Source: Aldrovandia affinis
Taxonomy: Eukaryota; Chordata; Actinopteri; Notacanthiformes; Halosauridae
Assembly: GCA_029706075.1 (NCBI GenBank)
Contig: JAINUG010000023.1
Span: 1,703,501-1,767,500, forward strand
Direction of reading: 5' to 3'
DNA: 64,000 nucleotides
Shown here: positions 21,119-33,766 of the stretch, piece after piece
How positions within the stretch are numbered: the stretch's first letter is position 1
Layout of the letters: every line of letters starts with the position of its first letter
Position numbers and translations under genes: made by a program
The notes under the pieces: model-generated
What the model was told of the DNA's origin: nothing
Seen by the model: the letters and a program-made list of their open reading frames with translations, nothing else
Database searches by the model: none

Positions 21119-23395
21119 ATGCCCCAGGACGTACAGCTCATTCATTCCTACAATGGCATCCCCTTTCCCACCAGGGTGTCGATCGATCGGCTACGCACCC
21201 TGGACAGATTCGATGCCAGAGAGGACGACGTGCTGCTGGTCTCCTACCCCAAATCAGGTAAGCGCCATCCTTACCAATTTAATCTGGGATCAAGCTGTGC
21301 TCTGAACTCCTACAATTAGGCAGCAGTGTGGTGGCCGAGGGCTCCTGCTGATTACAGTACAGTACAGTACATTGGCTGAACACAACTAACGCAGTTGTTT
21401 CAATGGATTCCTCAGTGTATTTAAGAAACAATTAAAAATATCTGTGTTTTGTTTGCTCATGTTTCTCACAGCTGCAGGAAGAGGTGTCTTGTTTGTTCAG
21501 AAAGCTCTTCTCAACGATATGGTTACTGTGTCCTTTCAGGTACTCACTGGCTGGCAGAGATCTTGAAGAACCTGTACCACTGCCGTAGTCCGACACATCC
21601 CACCGGGCAGGTGACCCTCACCCAGCCCCTGGAGTTCCAAGACCCCTCCAAGCTCGCTGAGCTGAAGAACCTCCCCAGCCCAAGGTTGATCCCCACACAC
21701 CTGCCCAAAAACATGGTGCCCAGGGAGCTCCAGACCAAACAGTGCAAGGTAAGCCTCTCAACCCCACCATTCAGAGCCAATGATGAAATGGCACAGCGCT
21801 TGTGGAAAGAGACAGCATGCAAAATGGAGGAATGCCTACTTCTACAATCCAGACCCACTACACTTAGCAAGACAGTGCACTCTGCTTTAAGAACCAATGA
21901 TATAAGTCTCAATGTTTTAAGACATTAACAAACCTTTGGGACCAGCCATTATAAACCAGTATGAAATGCTCAACTTACATTTATTAGAGTCTTATAAAGA
22001 GGATAAAATGTGCAGGCACTTATAAAGGAAGTGCACAGCCATGAAATAGTGGGCTGAGGGTTAATTGAGACAAGATAACCATTTTGTGAAAACCTTCATT
22101 AAATGCGTTAAAAGGAAATTCATAACAACCCTGCCATCGGGAACACTGCCAACAGTGCAGCCTTTACTCTTCTGTTGAATATCATAATTAAAAACTGCTT
22201 CAAATTTGACCAAAAATAAGTTGTGTGCCTTTCCTGGTTAGGTATCTGTTTCATGACAATCATTATGGGGGTGTGGTATTTTACCAGCTTTCTGAGTGTG
22301 TGCTCTTGCATCTGTCCGTCCAGGTGATCTACGTGATCAGGAATCCTAAGGACACAGCCGTGTCAATGTTTCACTACTATCAGCAGAACCCTCACCTGCC
22401 CAAGGTGGACAAGTGGGCCACCTTCCTGGACATGTTCTTGAAAGGAGAAGGTACGCATAGTGCTACAAAAAACCTCAAACACATCTGCCTTAGAAGCAGG
22501 CTAACAGAAAGCATGATCATGCAGCAATTTAACGTAGTGGTTGGTTGGCTGGGCTCAGGTTACGAGCACTGTGGGTTGCAATGCTTTACAGAACCTGCTG
22601 TTCTACCCTTTAGTGAGTTGCTTAATCTCTAATGCACCTAAAAGTAGTAAAACCCCAGGTACTGAAATGGGTTTAGTTACAGAATATGGGACATTTAAAG
22701 CTGTGAATGATAATTAACACGTACAAAGCATGTTTGTCGAACAAATAAATGAATGTTATTCTCTAATGTTGTTTACTTTGTTGCATGGAGTCAAGATAAG
22801 ATTTTAACATGTCTCTTTCCTTGCAGTGGTGTATGGCTCTTGGGTTGACCATCTACTCAGCTGGGAGAGAAATGATAATGGAAATACACTCTTTGTGTAC
22901 TATGAATCCTTGAAAAAGGTGGGTCTGAAATTAAGTCAAAGAATATCCATAAACATGGCCAATGGTAGAATCATTACATTTTTATATTGATAATTGAGCA
23001 ATAAAGAGCCAATAATAGTGGAAGTGCAACAAGTTTTTCAATGTCGTATAAGTGCAAAAACTAACTGAAAATGTGTCTTCTCTCAGGATCTCCCGAAATG
23101 CGTCCAAGAGATCAGCGAGTTTTTGGGTGTCAGGGTCACCGAGGACCAGGTGAGAGAAATCTCAAAGAAGTCCTCCTTCAGGGAGATGAAAGCGAGAGTG
23201 GAGAAGGAGAAGGAGCGGTCAGATGCCAACCACACTGTGTGTGCCCTGACGTCTGACAGGAAGCTTATCTTCAGGAAAGGTGAGGGATCCTCATCCAGCA
23301 CAATCACATCATACAGTAGCCTGCACATTAAAGATGAAAGATTTAAGTGGATTGCATTTAAGCCCTTAATGCAATCCACTACTATCCACGTTCTA

Positions 23396-23437
<42 letters not shown>

Positions 23438-23996
23438 TAATAATAATAATAATAATAATGATATTAAAATGATTAATATTGATAATAATTGCTTTTGACT
23501 CATGTGACTACAATCCTAGCACATTACTGCAGAAGCAATAATGTGGGACATGTGGGACTCTCTTTTAATGATGGAAAATGATCAGGCACAGGACAATGAG
23601 AAGTTTTTTTTGCTCTATCATGTTCAGTATTTATTAATAATTTGTAAAAAAAAATAGTGATGAATTTGCCATAGAGCAATGCGGTCTGCAATTGCACACG
23701 CAACGTGGTAACTGTGATGTGGTATTTATCCAGAGTCCAGCACTAGGTGCCCATTAATAGTAGGGCACATGTAACTTGAACTGTAATTGTAGGAAAATAA
23801 AAGGTTGATTGTTGATACTGTCCAAAACTTTTTTGAATGTATAATAAATGTAGGTGATTTTATTTGTGCCCACTCAGGTGCTGTCGGTGACTGGAAAAAC
23901 CACTTCACCCAAGACCAGAATTCCCAATTTGAAGCACTACTCGGGGAGAAGATCAACTCCAGTGAGCTAGCCAGCAGTGTGGAGTATGAGTGCTAA
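21119..23996 (+). CDS. sult6b1-like: Cytosolic sulfotransferase, SULT6B1-like, copy B (intact)
   Basis: A PAPS-dependent sulfotransferase of the Sulfotransfer_1 fold, 292 residues, predicted cytosolic. The exons are 21119-21257, 21540-21748, 22324-22450, 22827-22918, 23087-23279 and 23878-23996. All introns are GT-AG and the phases are consistent, so the joined frame is open. Motifs: PAPS loop YPKSGTHW (43-50), catalytic H100 in THLP, RNPKDTAVS (122-130) for the PAPS 3'-phosphate, and RKGAVGDWK (252-260). The canonical KxxxTVxxxE dimer motif is changed (KNHFTQDQNSQ), as in SULT6B1-like proteins. The ATG at 21119 is the first in exon 1 and sits 196 bp after the TATA box. Residue 32 is Asp (Glu in copy A). 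The protein is nearly identical to copies C, D and E, so duplication or gene conversion is recent. Confidence 0.88.
23394..23459. repeat. TTA/TAA microsatellite in intron 5, copy B
   Basis: A run of TTA units turns into a run of TAA units, so it is self-complementary. It follows a 12-bp palindrome (GTGGATTGCATT and its complement around 23348-23380). Length varies between copies and it is absent in A. Confidence 0.8.
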
Positions 23997-24507
23997 CACA
24001 TTGTGAAATGACACTTGTGTACACTGTACATTGATATTATGATACACTTCATACCATGAACTCTGCTTTTGTTAAGCACTGTACATTTAAATACATATAT
24101 ATATAGTAGTAGTTGTGTTTTGTATTGCATCTGTATAAATACCTAATATATTGCTTTACTATTTACTATGAATGTACTTTTTTTTTTAAGTTGCATGTTT
24201 ATTTTTAATTTATTACTGTTTATTTATTTGGTTGTTGAACATTTAAGTTACCATTATTAGTATAAAAGTACTTAATTTGATGAACATTCCATAATCACAC
24301 TGTATTACTATACTACACAATTGTAATAGTAGTGTTGACTGCACTTTACTTTAATGTACTGACGTGTTGTATGGTATAGTGCAAAGTGCTTGCACTGTAC
24401 AATGACTATTGTTAAAAATATATTTTTAAACATACATCTATTGGTCTTATTTTATTACCATAACTGTGCATGCACAGTGACTTCTTGAGGAGGACATGGT
24501 GTAAGGC

Positions 24508-25270
24508 CAGTAGCGGCTGGTGACCAAAAGGTTTGGTGAAGCAACCACCCAAGCAACCCCCCCACCCTGTTTTTAAAACAGCACTCACTGTCTTTATACA
24601 TGTTGTGGTGTCCCTAGGGGTTGGGCGACACTCACGGACCTTGCAGAGGGCGTAGGCAGGTTAAATAACTCAGAGGAGGCAGTATTACAAACGAAACAAT
24701 AATTGAATAAACTGATTTCAACAAACACAAAAGGGGTGGGGTCTTCGGGGGAATACAAACACATAAAATCCACTATCTTTACTCGTCGTTGTTGTCCAAA
24801 ATCCAATGTCGCAATCCAGGTCAGTTCCGTAATCCAGTCCAGTAGTCGATACACAAAGTGGGGTCCTCAAACAATCCAGGTCAAAACACACTCCAAACAA
24901 TTCTCTCCAAATCTCTTTTCAAATCTCTTTTCAAATCCCTCTCCACAACAGCCAACCTATTCCCTCCCAGTGTAACACAAACAAGTCCCTTAAATAGGCC
25001 TCCAACTGGCCTTCAGCTGTCCGCAGTCCAAGTTGCTTGACTTTGTTCAAGTGCGGGACTGCGGCCTGCTGGGAACCGTAGTTCTTCTGTTTCCTCCAGT
25101 GGGTCCCAAGAATGAAAGGGCCAGGCAGCCATTTTCTCATCCTGCCCCTTGGGATGCCACAAAGTATAAACAGCATATCATTTCGCAGATAAACCCAGCA
25201 TATTATGTCCATGAGATTTTATTCAAAAGACAAGTAACTAACATAACAACCTCTCTTCTTATCAAATTAC
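24508..25270 (+). mobile_element. hAT-like terminus, truncated, copy B
   Basis: It starts CAGTAGCGGCTGGTGACC, close to hAT-type ends (CAGTGGCGG). It continues AAAAGGTTTGGTGAAGCAACC, then a 586-bp insert, then a segment that also occurs in the longer version at 46387-47186. The other end is missing, truncated near 25270. Copy A lacks it. Confidence 0.55.
24588..25173 (-). mobile_element. 586-bp LTR-like insert, copy B
   Basis: The termini are inverse: TTATAC then TTGTGG and a TCCC-AGGGG block at each side. An inner TGTGG...CCACA (24604-25161) could be a solo LTR read on the minus strand. Copies C (32603-33188) and D (42432-43017) have the same 586 bp. Copy E has an empty site near 47105. No clear target duplication was found, so LTR versus TIR element is open. 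Confidence 0.5.
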
Positions 25271-25451
25271 TGGTCAAATTATTTTATTTTATTAAAGCCT
25301 GATCACCCTTTAGAACCAATTTCCAGCTGTATCCAATAAATCGATAATATGTCAAATGTACACTGCTATTTAAACTGAGTAAGGGGGCAAGTAAACATGC
25401 ACCAAAGACCAGGGTAATGTAAAGCTCTGATCATCATATCAGATTTTTCCC

Positions 25452-25570
25452 ACGGTAGCCAACAGGTAGTGGTTCTGTGTGGTTCAATTCCCATTGGGAC
25501 CACAAATGCTGAAAAATGTATGCATTCAGTACTGTAAGTTGCTTTGGTTAAAAGCGTTTGCTAAATGGCA
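25452..25570 (+). repeat. tRNA-derived SINE, 5' shortened, copy B
   Basis: It keeps box B (GGTTCAATTCCCATTGGGACC) and the tail GTTGCTTTGGTTAAAAGCG. Box A has been deleted. Confidence 0.7.
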
Positions 25571-26358
25571 CATGAAGAGCACAACTCTGATCCAATGCAG
25601 CTCAGCAAGTGGACTGCTAGCTAAAAGAAGTAGCAGCTGGCATTACACGCTTGGAAGGAAGGGAAGATCAAAGGGTCCGCCGACTGATCGCTGATCTGCC
25701 AGATTTGGGTGCAACAAGACCATGGGTGCATTCAGGACCGAATTGATTTACTCTTCCGAGTTCTTTGTTACAAAATGATTGGAATCGCTTGAGAAATGCT
25801 CAAACCCTGGTCCTTGAGTCGTGAAACCACAAACACGTTGATGTGCAAACCATCTCTCTTTGTTGTGAAATGAATGTTCCTACATGACGCACTGCTGCCG
25901 GAAGGTGGCTGTCACCACTTTCTCAGGCTCAACACTGTTGTTTATGAATATATATTTATATATAAATAACAATGACACAATAACACAATTGGAATTGAAC
26001 GTAGTATTTTATATAATCAGCACCAGTCACATACTTTGATTGTTATTGTGATCTGTGGTATACATTTCTATAAAACAGAGCAGAGGGATTTTTCTCTTTC
26101 CTCTAGATGTAGAGGCTTAATTTATGATGACAGTCTTCAGACATCAGGAGTAGATTGTGAATGTGTGTAGGTAATGTATGTGCCCTACTTGCTTTTTTCT
26201 TTACAGTTTTTTGTGATTTTCCTTCTGGGGACCATTGCTGAAGAGGTGAGACATAAAGCAAATCTTTAAGCTGTTATTTTATTTGTATATGCAGTCACCG
26301 GACTATGTGAGAGTCAAAAGTAATCGTATCCAAATCTAATCAAGTTAGTTGTATAAAG

Positions 26359-26430
26359 GGGGGTATAGCTCAGTGGTAGAGCATTTGACTGCAGATCAAG
26401 AGGTCCCAGGTTCAACTCCAGGTGCCCCCT
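26359..26430 (+). tRNA. tRNA-Cys (GCA)
   Basis: Identical to the 18211 copy: full acceptor pairing, GCA anticodon, A51-A63 mismatch in the T-stem. Confidence 0.7.
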
Positions 26431-26529
26431 TAAAACCAATCTTGCTTTACTCATTCACGTTTTGTTCATAATTAAATTGATAGCCGGTACATAAAAAAAC
26501 TAAATTCTAATCAAGTTTGTAGTATGAAG

Positions 26530-26601
26530 GGGCGTGTAGCCCAGTGGTAGAGCATTTGACTGCAGCTCAAGAGGTCGCAGGTTCAAATCTTCATGCCCCC
26601 T
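26530..26601 (+). tRNA. tRNA-Cys-like (GCA), degenerate
   Basis: Acceptor GGGCGTG with a C-C mismatch, loop CTGCAGC, weak T-stem (GCAGG/CTTCA). It matches the 18382 copy. Confidence 0.45.
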
Positions 26602-26697
26602 TAAAACCAATGTAGCTTTCCTCATTCATGTTTTGTTCATAATTAAATTGATATCCGGTATGGCAAAATATCTGTGTAATGGAAGGTCTTCCACAAG

Positions 26698-26769
26698 GGG
26701 AGTATAGCTCAGTAGTAGAGCATTTGACTGCAGATCAAGAGGTCCCAGATTCAAGTCTTGATGCCCCCT
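26698..26769 (+). tRNA. tRNA-Cys-like (GCA), degenerate
   Basis: Matches the 18550 copy, with AGTAGTAG in the D-loop and T-stem CCAGA/CTTGA. Confidence 0.45.
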
Positions 26770-26868
26770 TAAAACCAATGATACATTGCCCATATATATT
26801 TTTTTGATAAATATATTGGTATCAAAACTGTATAGATTTTTTTCTTTGCAATGAAATGATTTAAAAAT

Positions 26869-26909
26869 GGGGGTAAAGCTCAGTGGTAGCTAAAATCCTG
26901 GTGTCCCCT
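26869..26909 (+). pseudogene. 41-nt tRNA-Cys fragment lacking the anticodon arm
   Basis: Same form as at 16631. Confidence 0.75.
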
Positions 26910-27008
26910 TAACAGCAATGTTAATTAACCCAATTCAATTTTGTTCGAAATATATTGATATCAACCATTTCAAGATTTTTTCTTAGTAATGAACACATTT
27001 GGTTACAT

Positions 27009-27080
27009 GGGGGTATAGCTCAGTGGTAGAGCATTTGACTGCAGATCAAGAGGTCCCAGGTTCAACTCCAGGTGCCCCCT
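27009..27080 (+). tRNA. tRNA-Cys (GCA)
   Basis: Full acceptor GGGGGTA/TGCCCCC, GCA anticodon, 72 nt, A51-A63 mismatch in the T-stem. Confidence 0.7.
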
Positions 27081-28989
27081 TAAAACCTATATTGCTTTAC
27101 TCATTCACATTTTGTTCATAATTAAATTGATCTCCGATGTGTAAAAAAAGGACTGGGTAATAATGTTGCCACTTACGCAAAACGTAACTTCAAGAAGCTC
27201 ATTGTGCTTGATGTCACCACAAGTGTGGTTAGCTGTAACCTGTAGTTAACTTGAGTACTCTGGATGAATAACCCTTAGCAAGTTGTCACAGTGAGGGCGC
27301 AGTGGCGCTGGTGTGAGAGTTCATTTTACAATATAGCTATTAATTTGACAAGAGTAGCCTATGGCACGTCATAATTATGCTTTTTTTGGCAATGCAGGGC
27401 AAATTCAGAGTTTTGTGTGTTATATCTGACGCACACTGCGATTGGACAAACACTGGTGTCTAAATACTGACACTGTAATGTGGCTTTGCATCCCTTTGTG
27501 CTCATTGCCAAAACAAACAAAGGCAGGATCTGTCCGTAAGCTCTGAAGAAGACATGTACTGAGGTGTGACTAGAAAAATATATTTCAGAGAATGAAGCAG
27601 TCCCAAAACTCACAATGTGCTTACAGACGCTCAATTTCACCCATCCTCACTTCAGCCACATATAGGGAGTGGTTGCTGTGAAGCTGATATTCTGTAACCA
27701 GAGGGTTGCAAGTTTGAAACCTGGGTGGCATGCTTCTGACATTCCCTTGGGTGAATTGAATGAATTAAAGCCTGATTGGGCTTTAAGAAAATTTCCAGCT
27801 GTATCCAGTAAATCGATAATTGTAAAATGTATGCTGTGCTATTTAAACTGAGAAAGGGAGCAAGTAAACATACACCAAAGCCCAGGGTAATGTAAAGCTT
27901 CATATCAGATTTTTTCCAAGTTCTTCCGAGTTCTTTGTTACAAAATCATTGGAATCGCTTAAGAAAGTGCTCACAACCTGGTCCTTGAGTCCTGAGACTA
28001 CAAACACTTGGGTGTGCAAACCATCTCTCTTTGTTGTGAAATGAATGTTCCTACATGACGCACTGCTGCCGGAAGGTGGCTGTCACCACTTTCTCAGGCT
28101 CAACTGTGTTGTTTATGAATACATATTTATATATTAATAATAATTACACAATAACACAATTGGAATTGAACTTACTATTTTATATAATCAGCACCAGTCA
28201 CATACTTTGAGTGTTATTGTGATCTGTGGTATACATTTGTATAAAACAGAGCAGAGGGATTTTTCTCTTTCCTCTCAATGTATTGGTTTAATTTATGATG
28301 ACAGTCTTCAGACATCAGGAGTATATTTGTCAATGTGTTGTGTAGATAATGTATGTGCCCTACTTGCTTTTTTTCTTTACAATTTTTTGTGATTTTCTTT
28401 CTGGGGAATATTGCTGAAGAGGTGAGACATAAAGCAACAGCGTTTGCAAATATTTAAGCTATTATAAATATTCACAAGAGTATATTTGTGAATGTGTTGT
28501 GTAGATAATGTATGTGCTATTGTAGGATGTTGGTTCTACAACACACACTTCATACCATTTGAATTGAATTTATAATTATATATATATATAGGGATTTTTT
28601 ATATGAATAGATTTTTTTTTTGTCACACATGATTTACATTTTCGAGCAGATTTTGAGGAATTTCATGTAGCAGTGGAAGAGACAGACTTATTTACTTTAT
28701 TTAGGCAATCAAAGGGAATAAACAACAGTTTTCTTCTGTGAGAAGTAAGAAGTTATTATTCTTACGGTAAAATTTTTGTATAAATTACACATTTTATACT
28801 CTCAGACCAGACCGGATCTAGACAATCTGTGAGATAAAGCAAGAACCTTTTTTTTTTTTTTTTCATTGGACAATTGCAAATCATCGACACCCTTGCTAAT
28901 TACAACACTTCCTTCACGTACATTAGGTTTGCCGCTGCAAAGTGTTTGCCTAACTTTCTACGACTTCCCTTTTCCGAAGCCCAGAGAGG

Positions 28990-28995
28990 TATAAG
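28990..28995 (+). promoter_or_regulatory. TATA box of sulfotransferase copy C
   Basis: TATAAG lies 181 bp before the ATG at 29171. The leader is 15 bp shorter than in copy B. Confidence 0.6.
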
Positions 28996-29170
28996 AGGAG
29001 GTGCAGACACGTCGAGAGATCACACTTCCTCGCTCACTGCTGAAGACAGCCCTCCACTGGTGACCAGAACAAAACACTACTTTGCCTGTGACTAGACAGA
29101 CAGACAGCCGCTCGCAACAGACCAGAGGAACCTGCATCCATTCATCCGTGAACAGAAAATCTGCTTGAAA

Positions 29171-32005
29171 ATGCCCCAGGACGTACAGCTCATTCATTCC
29201 TACAATGGCATCCCCTTTCCCACCAGGGTGTCGATCGATCGGCTACGCACCCTGGACAGATTCGATGCCAGAGAGGACGACGTGCTGCTGGTCTCCTACC
29301 CCAAATCAGGTAAGCGCCATCCTTACCAATTTAATCTGGGATCAAGCTGTGCTCTGAACTCCTACAATTAGGCAGCAGTGTGGTGGCCGAGGGCTCCTGC
29401 TGATTACAGTACAGTACAGTACATTGGCTGAACACAACTAACGCAGTTGTTTCAATGGATTCCTCAGTGTATTTAAGAAACAATTAAAAATATCTGTGTT
29501 TTGTTTGCTCATGTTTCTCACAGCTGCAGGAAGAGGTGTCTTGTTTGTTCAGAAAGCTCTTCTCAACGATATGGTTACTGTGTCCTTTCAGGTACTCACT
29601 GGCTGGCAGAGATCTTGAAGAACCTGTACCACTGCCGTAGTCCGACACATCCCACCGGGCAGGTGACCCTCACCCAGCCCCTGGAGTTCCAAGACCCCTC
29701 CAAGCTCGCTGAGCTGAAGAACCTCCCCAGCCCAAGGTTGATCCCCACACACCTGCCCAAAAACATGGTGCCCAGGGAGCTCCAGACCAAACAGTGCAAG
29801 GTAAGCCTCTCAACCCCACCATTCAGAGCCAATGATGAAATGGCACAGCGCTTGTGGAAAGAGACAGCATGCAAAATGGAGGAATGCCTACTTCTACAAT
29901 CCAGACCCACTACACTTAGCAAGACAGTGCACTCTGCTTTTAAGAACCAATGATATAAGTCTCAAGTTTTTAAGACATTAACAAACCTTTGGGACCAGCC
30001 ATTATAAACCAGTATGAAATGCTCAACTTACATTTATTAGAGTCTTATAAAGAGGATAAAATGTGCAGGCACTTATAAAGGAAGTGCACAGCCATGAAAT
30101 AGTGGGCTGAGGGTTAATTGAGACAAGATAACCATTTTGTGAAAACCTTCATTAAATGCGTTAAAAGGAAATTCATAACAACCCTGCCATCGGGAACACT
30201 GCCAACAGTGCAGCCTTTACTCTTCTGTTGAATATCATAATTAAAAACTGCTTCAAATTTGACCAAAAATAAGTTGTGTGCCTTTCCTGGTTAGGTATCT
30301 GTTTCATGACAATCATTATGGGGGTGTGGTATTTTACCAGCTTTCTGAGTGTGTGCTCTTGCATCTGTCCGTCCAGGTGATCTACGTGATCAGGAATCCT
30401 AAGGACACAGCCGTGTCAATGTTTCACTACTATCAGCAGAACCCTCACCTGCCCAAGGTGGACAAGTGGGCCACCTTCCTGGACATGTTCTTGAAAGGAG
30501 AAGGTACGCATAGTGCTACAAAAAACCTCAAACACATCTGTCTTAGAAGCAGGCTAACAGAAAGCATGATCATGCAGCAGTTTAACGTAGTGGTTGGTTG
30601 GCTGGGCTCAGGTTACGAGCACTGTGGGTTGCAATGCTTTACAGAACCTGCTGTTCTACCCTTTAGTGAGTTGCTTAATCTCTAATGCACCCAAAAGTAG
30701 TAAAACCCCAGGTACTGAAATGGGTTTAGTTACAGAATATGGGACATTTAAAGCTGTGAATGATAATTAACACGTACAAAGCATGTTTGTCGAACAAATA
30801 AATGAATGTTATTCTCTAATGTTGTTTACTTTGTTGCATGGAGTCAAGATAAGATTTTAACATGTCTCTTTCCTTGCAGTGGTGTATGGCTCTTGGGTTG
30901 ACCATCTACTCAGCTGGGAGAGAAATGATAATGGAAATACACTCTTTGTGTACTATGAATCCTTGAAAAAGGTGGGTCTGAAATTAAGTCAAAGAATATC
31001 CATAAACATGGCCAATGGTAGAATCATTACATTTTTATATTGATAATTGAGCAATAAAGAGCCAATAATAGTGGAAGTGCAACAAGTTTTTCAATGTCGT
31101 ATAAGTGCAAAAACTAACTGAAAATGTGTCTTCTCTCAGGATCTCCCGAAATGCGTCCAAGAGATCAGCGAGTTTTTGGGTGTCAGGGTCACCGAGGACC
31201 AGGTGAGAGAAATCTCAAAGAAGTCCTCCTTCAGGGAGATGAAAGCGAGAGTGGAGAAGGAGAAGGAGCGGTCAGATGCCAACCACACTGTGTGTGCCCT
31301 GACGTCTGACAGGAAGCTTATCTTCAGGAAAGGTGAGGGATCCTCATCCAGCACAATCACATCATACAGTAGCCTGCACATTAAAGATGAAAGATTTAAG
31401 TGGATTGCATTTAAGCCCTTAATGCAATCCACTACTATCCACGTTCTATTATTTATTATTATTATTATTAATAATAATAATAATAATGATAGTAAAATGA
31501 TTAATATTGATAATAATTGCTTTTGACTCATGTGACTACAATCCTAGCACATTACTGCAGAAGCAATAATGTGGGATGTGGGACTCTCTTTTAATGATGG
31601 AAAATGATCAGGCACAGGACAATGAGAAGTTTTCAGTATTTATTAATAATTTGTAAAAAAAAATAGTGATGAATTTGCCATAGAGCAATGCGGTCTGCAA
31701 TTGCACACGCAACGTGGTAACTGTGATGTGGTATTTATCCAGAGTCCAGCACTAGGTGCCCATTAATAGTAGGGCACATGTAACTTGAACTGTAATTGTA
31801 GGAAAATAAAAGGTTGATTGTTAATACTGTCCAAAACTTTTTTGAATGTAAAATAAATGTAGGTGATTTTATTTGTGCCCACTCAGGTGCTGTCGGTGAC
31901 TGGAAAAACCACTTCACCCAAGACCAGAATTCCCAATTTGAAGCACTACTCGGGGAGAAGATCAACTCCAGTGAGCTAGCCAGCAGTGTGGAGTATGAGT
32001 GCTAA
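29171..32005 (+). CDS. sult6b1-like: Cytosolic sulfotransferase, SULT6B1-like, copy C (intact)
   Basis: Exons 29171-29309, 29592-29800, 30377-30503, 30880-30971, 31140-31332 and 31887-32005 have the same lengths as in copy B (139, 209, 127, 92, 193 and 119 nt). They join into an open frame of 292 residues that appears identical in protein sequence to B. All four PAPS or catalytic motifs are intact. Differences from B lie almost only in introns, such as a shorter TTA/TAA repeat and small indels in intron 5. B and C are therefore a very recent tandem pair or are kept alike by gene conversion. Whether both are expressed cannot be told. Confidence 0.88.
31446..31486. repeat. TTA/TAA microsatellite in intron 5, copy C
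   Basis: Same self-complementary repeat as in B, about 25 bp shorter. Confidence 0.75.
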
Positions 32006-32522
32006 CACATTGTGAAATGACACTTGTGTACACTGTACATTGATATTATGATACACTTCATACCATGAACTCTGCTTTTGTTAAGCACTGTACATTTAAA
32101 TACATATATATATATAGTAGTAGTTGTGTTTTGTATTGCATCTGTATAAATCCCTAATATATTGCTTTACTATTTACTATTAATGTACTTTTTTTTTTTT
32201 TTAAGTTACATGTTTATTTTTAATTTATTACTGTTTATTTATTTGGTTGTTGAACATTTAAGTTACCATTATTACTATAAAAGTACTTAATTTGATGAAC
32301 ATTCCATGATCACACTGTGTTACTATACTACACAATTGTAATAGTAGTGTTGACTGCACTTTACTTTAATGTACTGACGTGTTGTATGGTATAGTGCAAA
32401 GTGCTTGCACTGTACAATGACTATTCTTAAAAATATATTTTTAAACATACATCTATTGGTCTTATTTTATTACCATAACTGTGCATGCACAGTGACTTCT
32501 TGAGGAGGACATGGTGTAAGGC

Positions 32523-33285
32523 CAGTAGCGGCTGGTGACCAAAAGGTTTGGTGAAGCAACCACCCAAGCAACCCCCCCACCCTGTTTTTAAAACAGCACT
32601 CACTGTCTTTATACATGTTGTGGTGTCCCTAGGGGTTGGGCGACACTCACGGACCTTGCAGAGGGCGTAGGCAGGTTAAATAACTCAGAGGAGGCAGTAT
32701 TACAAACGAAACAATAATTGAATAAACTGATTTCAACAAACACAAAAGGGGTGGGGTCTTCGGGGGAATACAAACACATAAAATCCACTATCTTTACTCG
32801 TCGTTGTTGTCCAAAATCCAATGTCGCAATCCAGGTCAGTTCCGTAATCCAGTCCAGTAGTCGATACACAAAGTGGGGTCCTCAAACAATCCAGGTCAAA
32901 ACACACTCCAAACAATTCTCTCCAAATCTCTTTTCAAATCTCTTTTCAAATCCCTCTCCACAACAGCCAACCTATTCCCTCCCAGTGTAACACAAACAAG
33001 TCCCTTAAATAGGCCTCCAACTGGCCTTCAGCTGTCCGCAGTCCAAGTTGCTTGACTTTGTTCAAGTGCGGGACTGCGGCCTGCTGGGAACCGTAGTTCT
33101 TCTGTTTCCTCCAGTGGGTCCCAAGAATGAAAGGGCCAGGCAGCCATTTTCTCATCCTGCCCCTTGGGATGCCACAAAGTATAAACAGCATATCATTTCG
33201 CAGATAAACCCAGCATATTATGTCCATGAGATTTTATTCAAAAGACAAGTAACTAACATAACAACCTCTCTTCTTATCAAATTAC
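32523..33285 (+). mobile_element. hAT-like terminus, truncated, copy C
   Basis: Same structure as at 24508, with the same truncation point and the same internal 586-bp insert at 32603-33188. Confidence 0.55.
32603..33188 (-). mobile_element. 586-bp LTR-like insert, copy C
   Basis: Equal in length to the insert at 24588. Carried along by duplication, not a separate insertion. Confidence 0.5.
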
Positions 33286-33465
33286 TGGTCAAATTATTTT
33301 ATTTTATTAAAGCCTGATCACCCTTTAGAACCAATTTCCAGCTGTATCCAATAAATCGATAATATGTCAAATGTACACTGCTATTTAAACTGAGTAAGGG
33401 GGCAAGTAAACATGCACCAAAGACCAGGGTAATGTAAAGCTCTGATCATCATATCAGATTTTTCC

Positions 33466-33585
33466 CACGGTAGCCAACAGGTAGTGGTTCTGTGTGGTTC
33501 AATTCCCATTGGGACCACAAATGCTGAAAAATGTATGCATTCAGTACTGTAAGTTGCTTTGGTTAAAAGCGTTTGCTAAATGGCA
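33466..33585 (+). repeat. tRNA-derived SINE, 5' shortened, copy C
   Basis: Same truncated SINE as at 25452. Confidence 0.7.
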
Positions 33586-33766
33586 CATGAAGAGCACAAC
33601 TCTGATCCAATGCAGCTCAGCAAGTGGACTGCTAGCTAAAAGAAGTAGCAGCTGGCATTACACGCTTGGAAGGAAGGTAAGATCAAAGGGTCCGCCGACT
33701 GATCGCTGATCTGCCAGATTTGGGTGCAACAAGACCATGGGTGCATTCAGGACCGAATTGATTTAC

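Larger units (their letters stand above)
19861..25751 (+). repeat. Y half-unit B (carries sulfotransferase B)
   Basis: It opens with the shared lead, in which the micro-exon acceptor AG is lost. It continues through an AT-rich 5' flank (20370-20900) with a poly-T run at about 20777-20798, the gene, its 3' flank, a hAT-like terminus (24508), a 586-bp insert and a SINE. It closes with the segment that leads into X3. Confidence 0.85.
25752..27921 (+). repeat. X half-unit 3
   Basis: Lies between sulfotransferase copies B and C. It holds five tRNA-Cys sequences and the same tail (27081-27921) as X1 and X2. This is the clearest example of the tRNA cluster as a spacer between two sulfotransferase genes. 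Confidence 0.85.
27922..33766 (+). repeat. Y half-unit C (carries sulfotransferase C)
   Basis: Nearly identical to Y-B, 8.06 kb downstream. It includes the 586-bp insert and the SINE at 33466-33585. The poly-T run before the promoter is shorter than in B. Confidence 0.85.

Noticed and set aside
21544-21912. Open frames antisense to sulfotransferase exon 2 and other exons, in all copies
   Set aside because: They mirror the real coding strand, which has splice sites, phases and family motifs.
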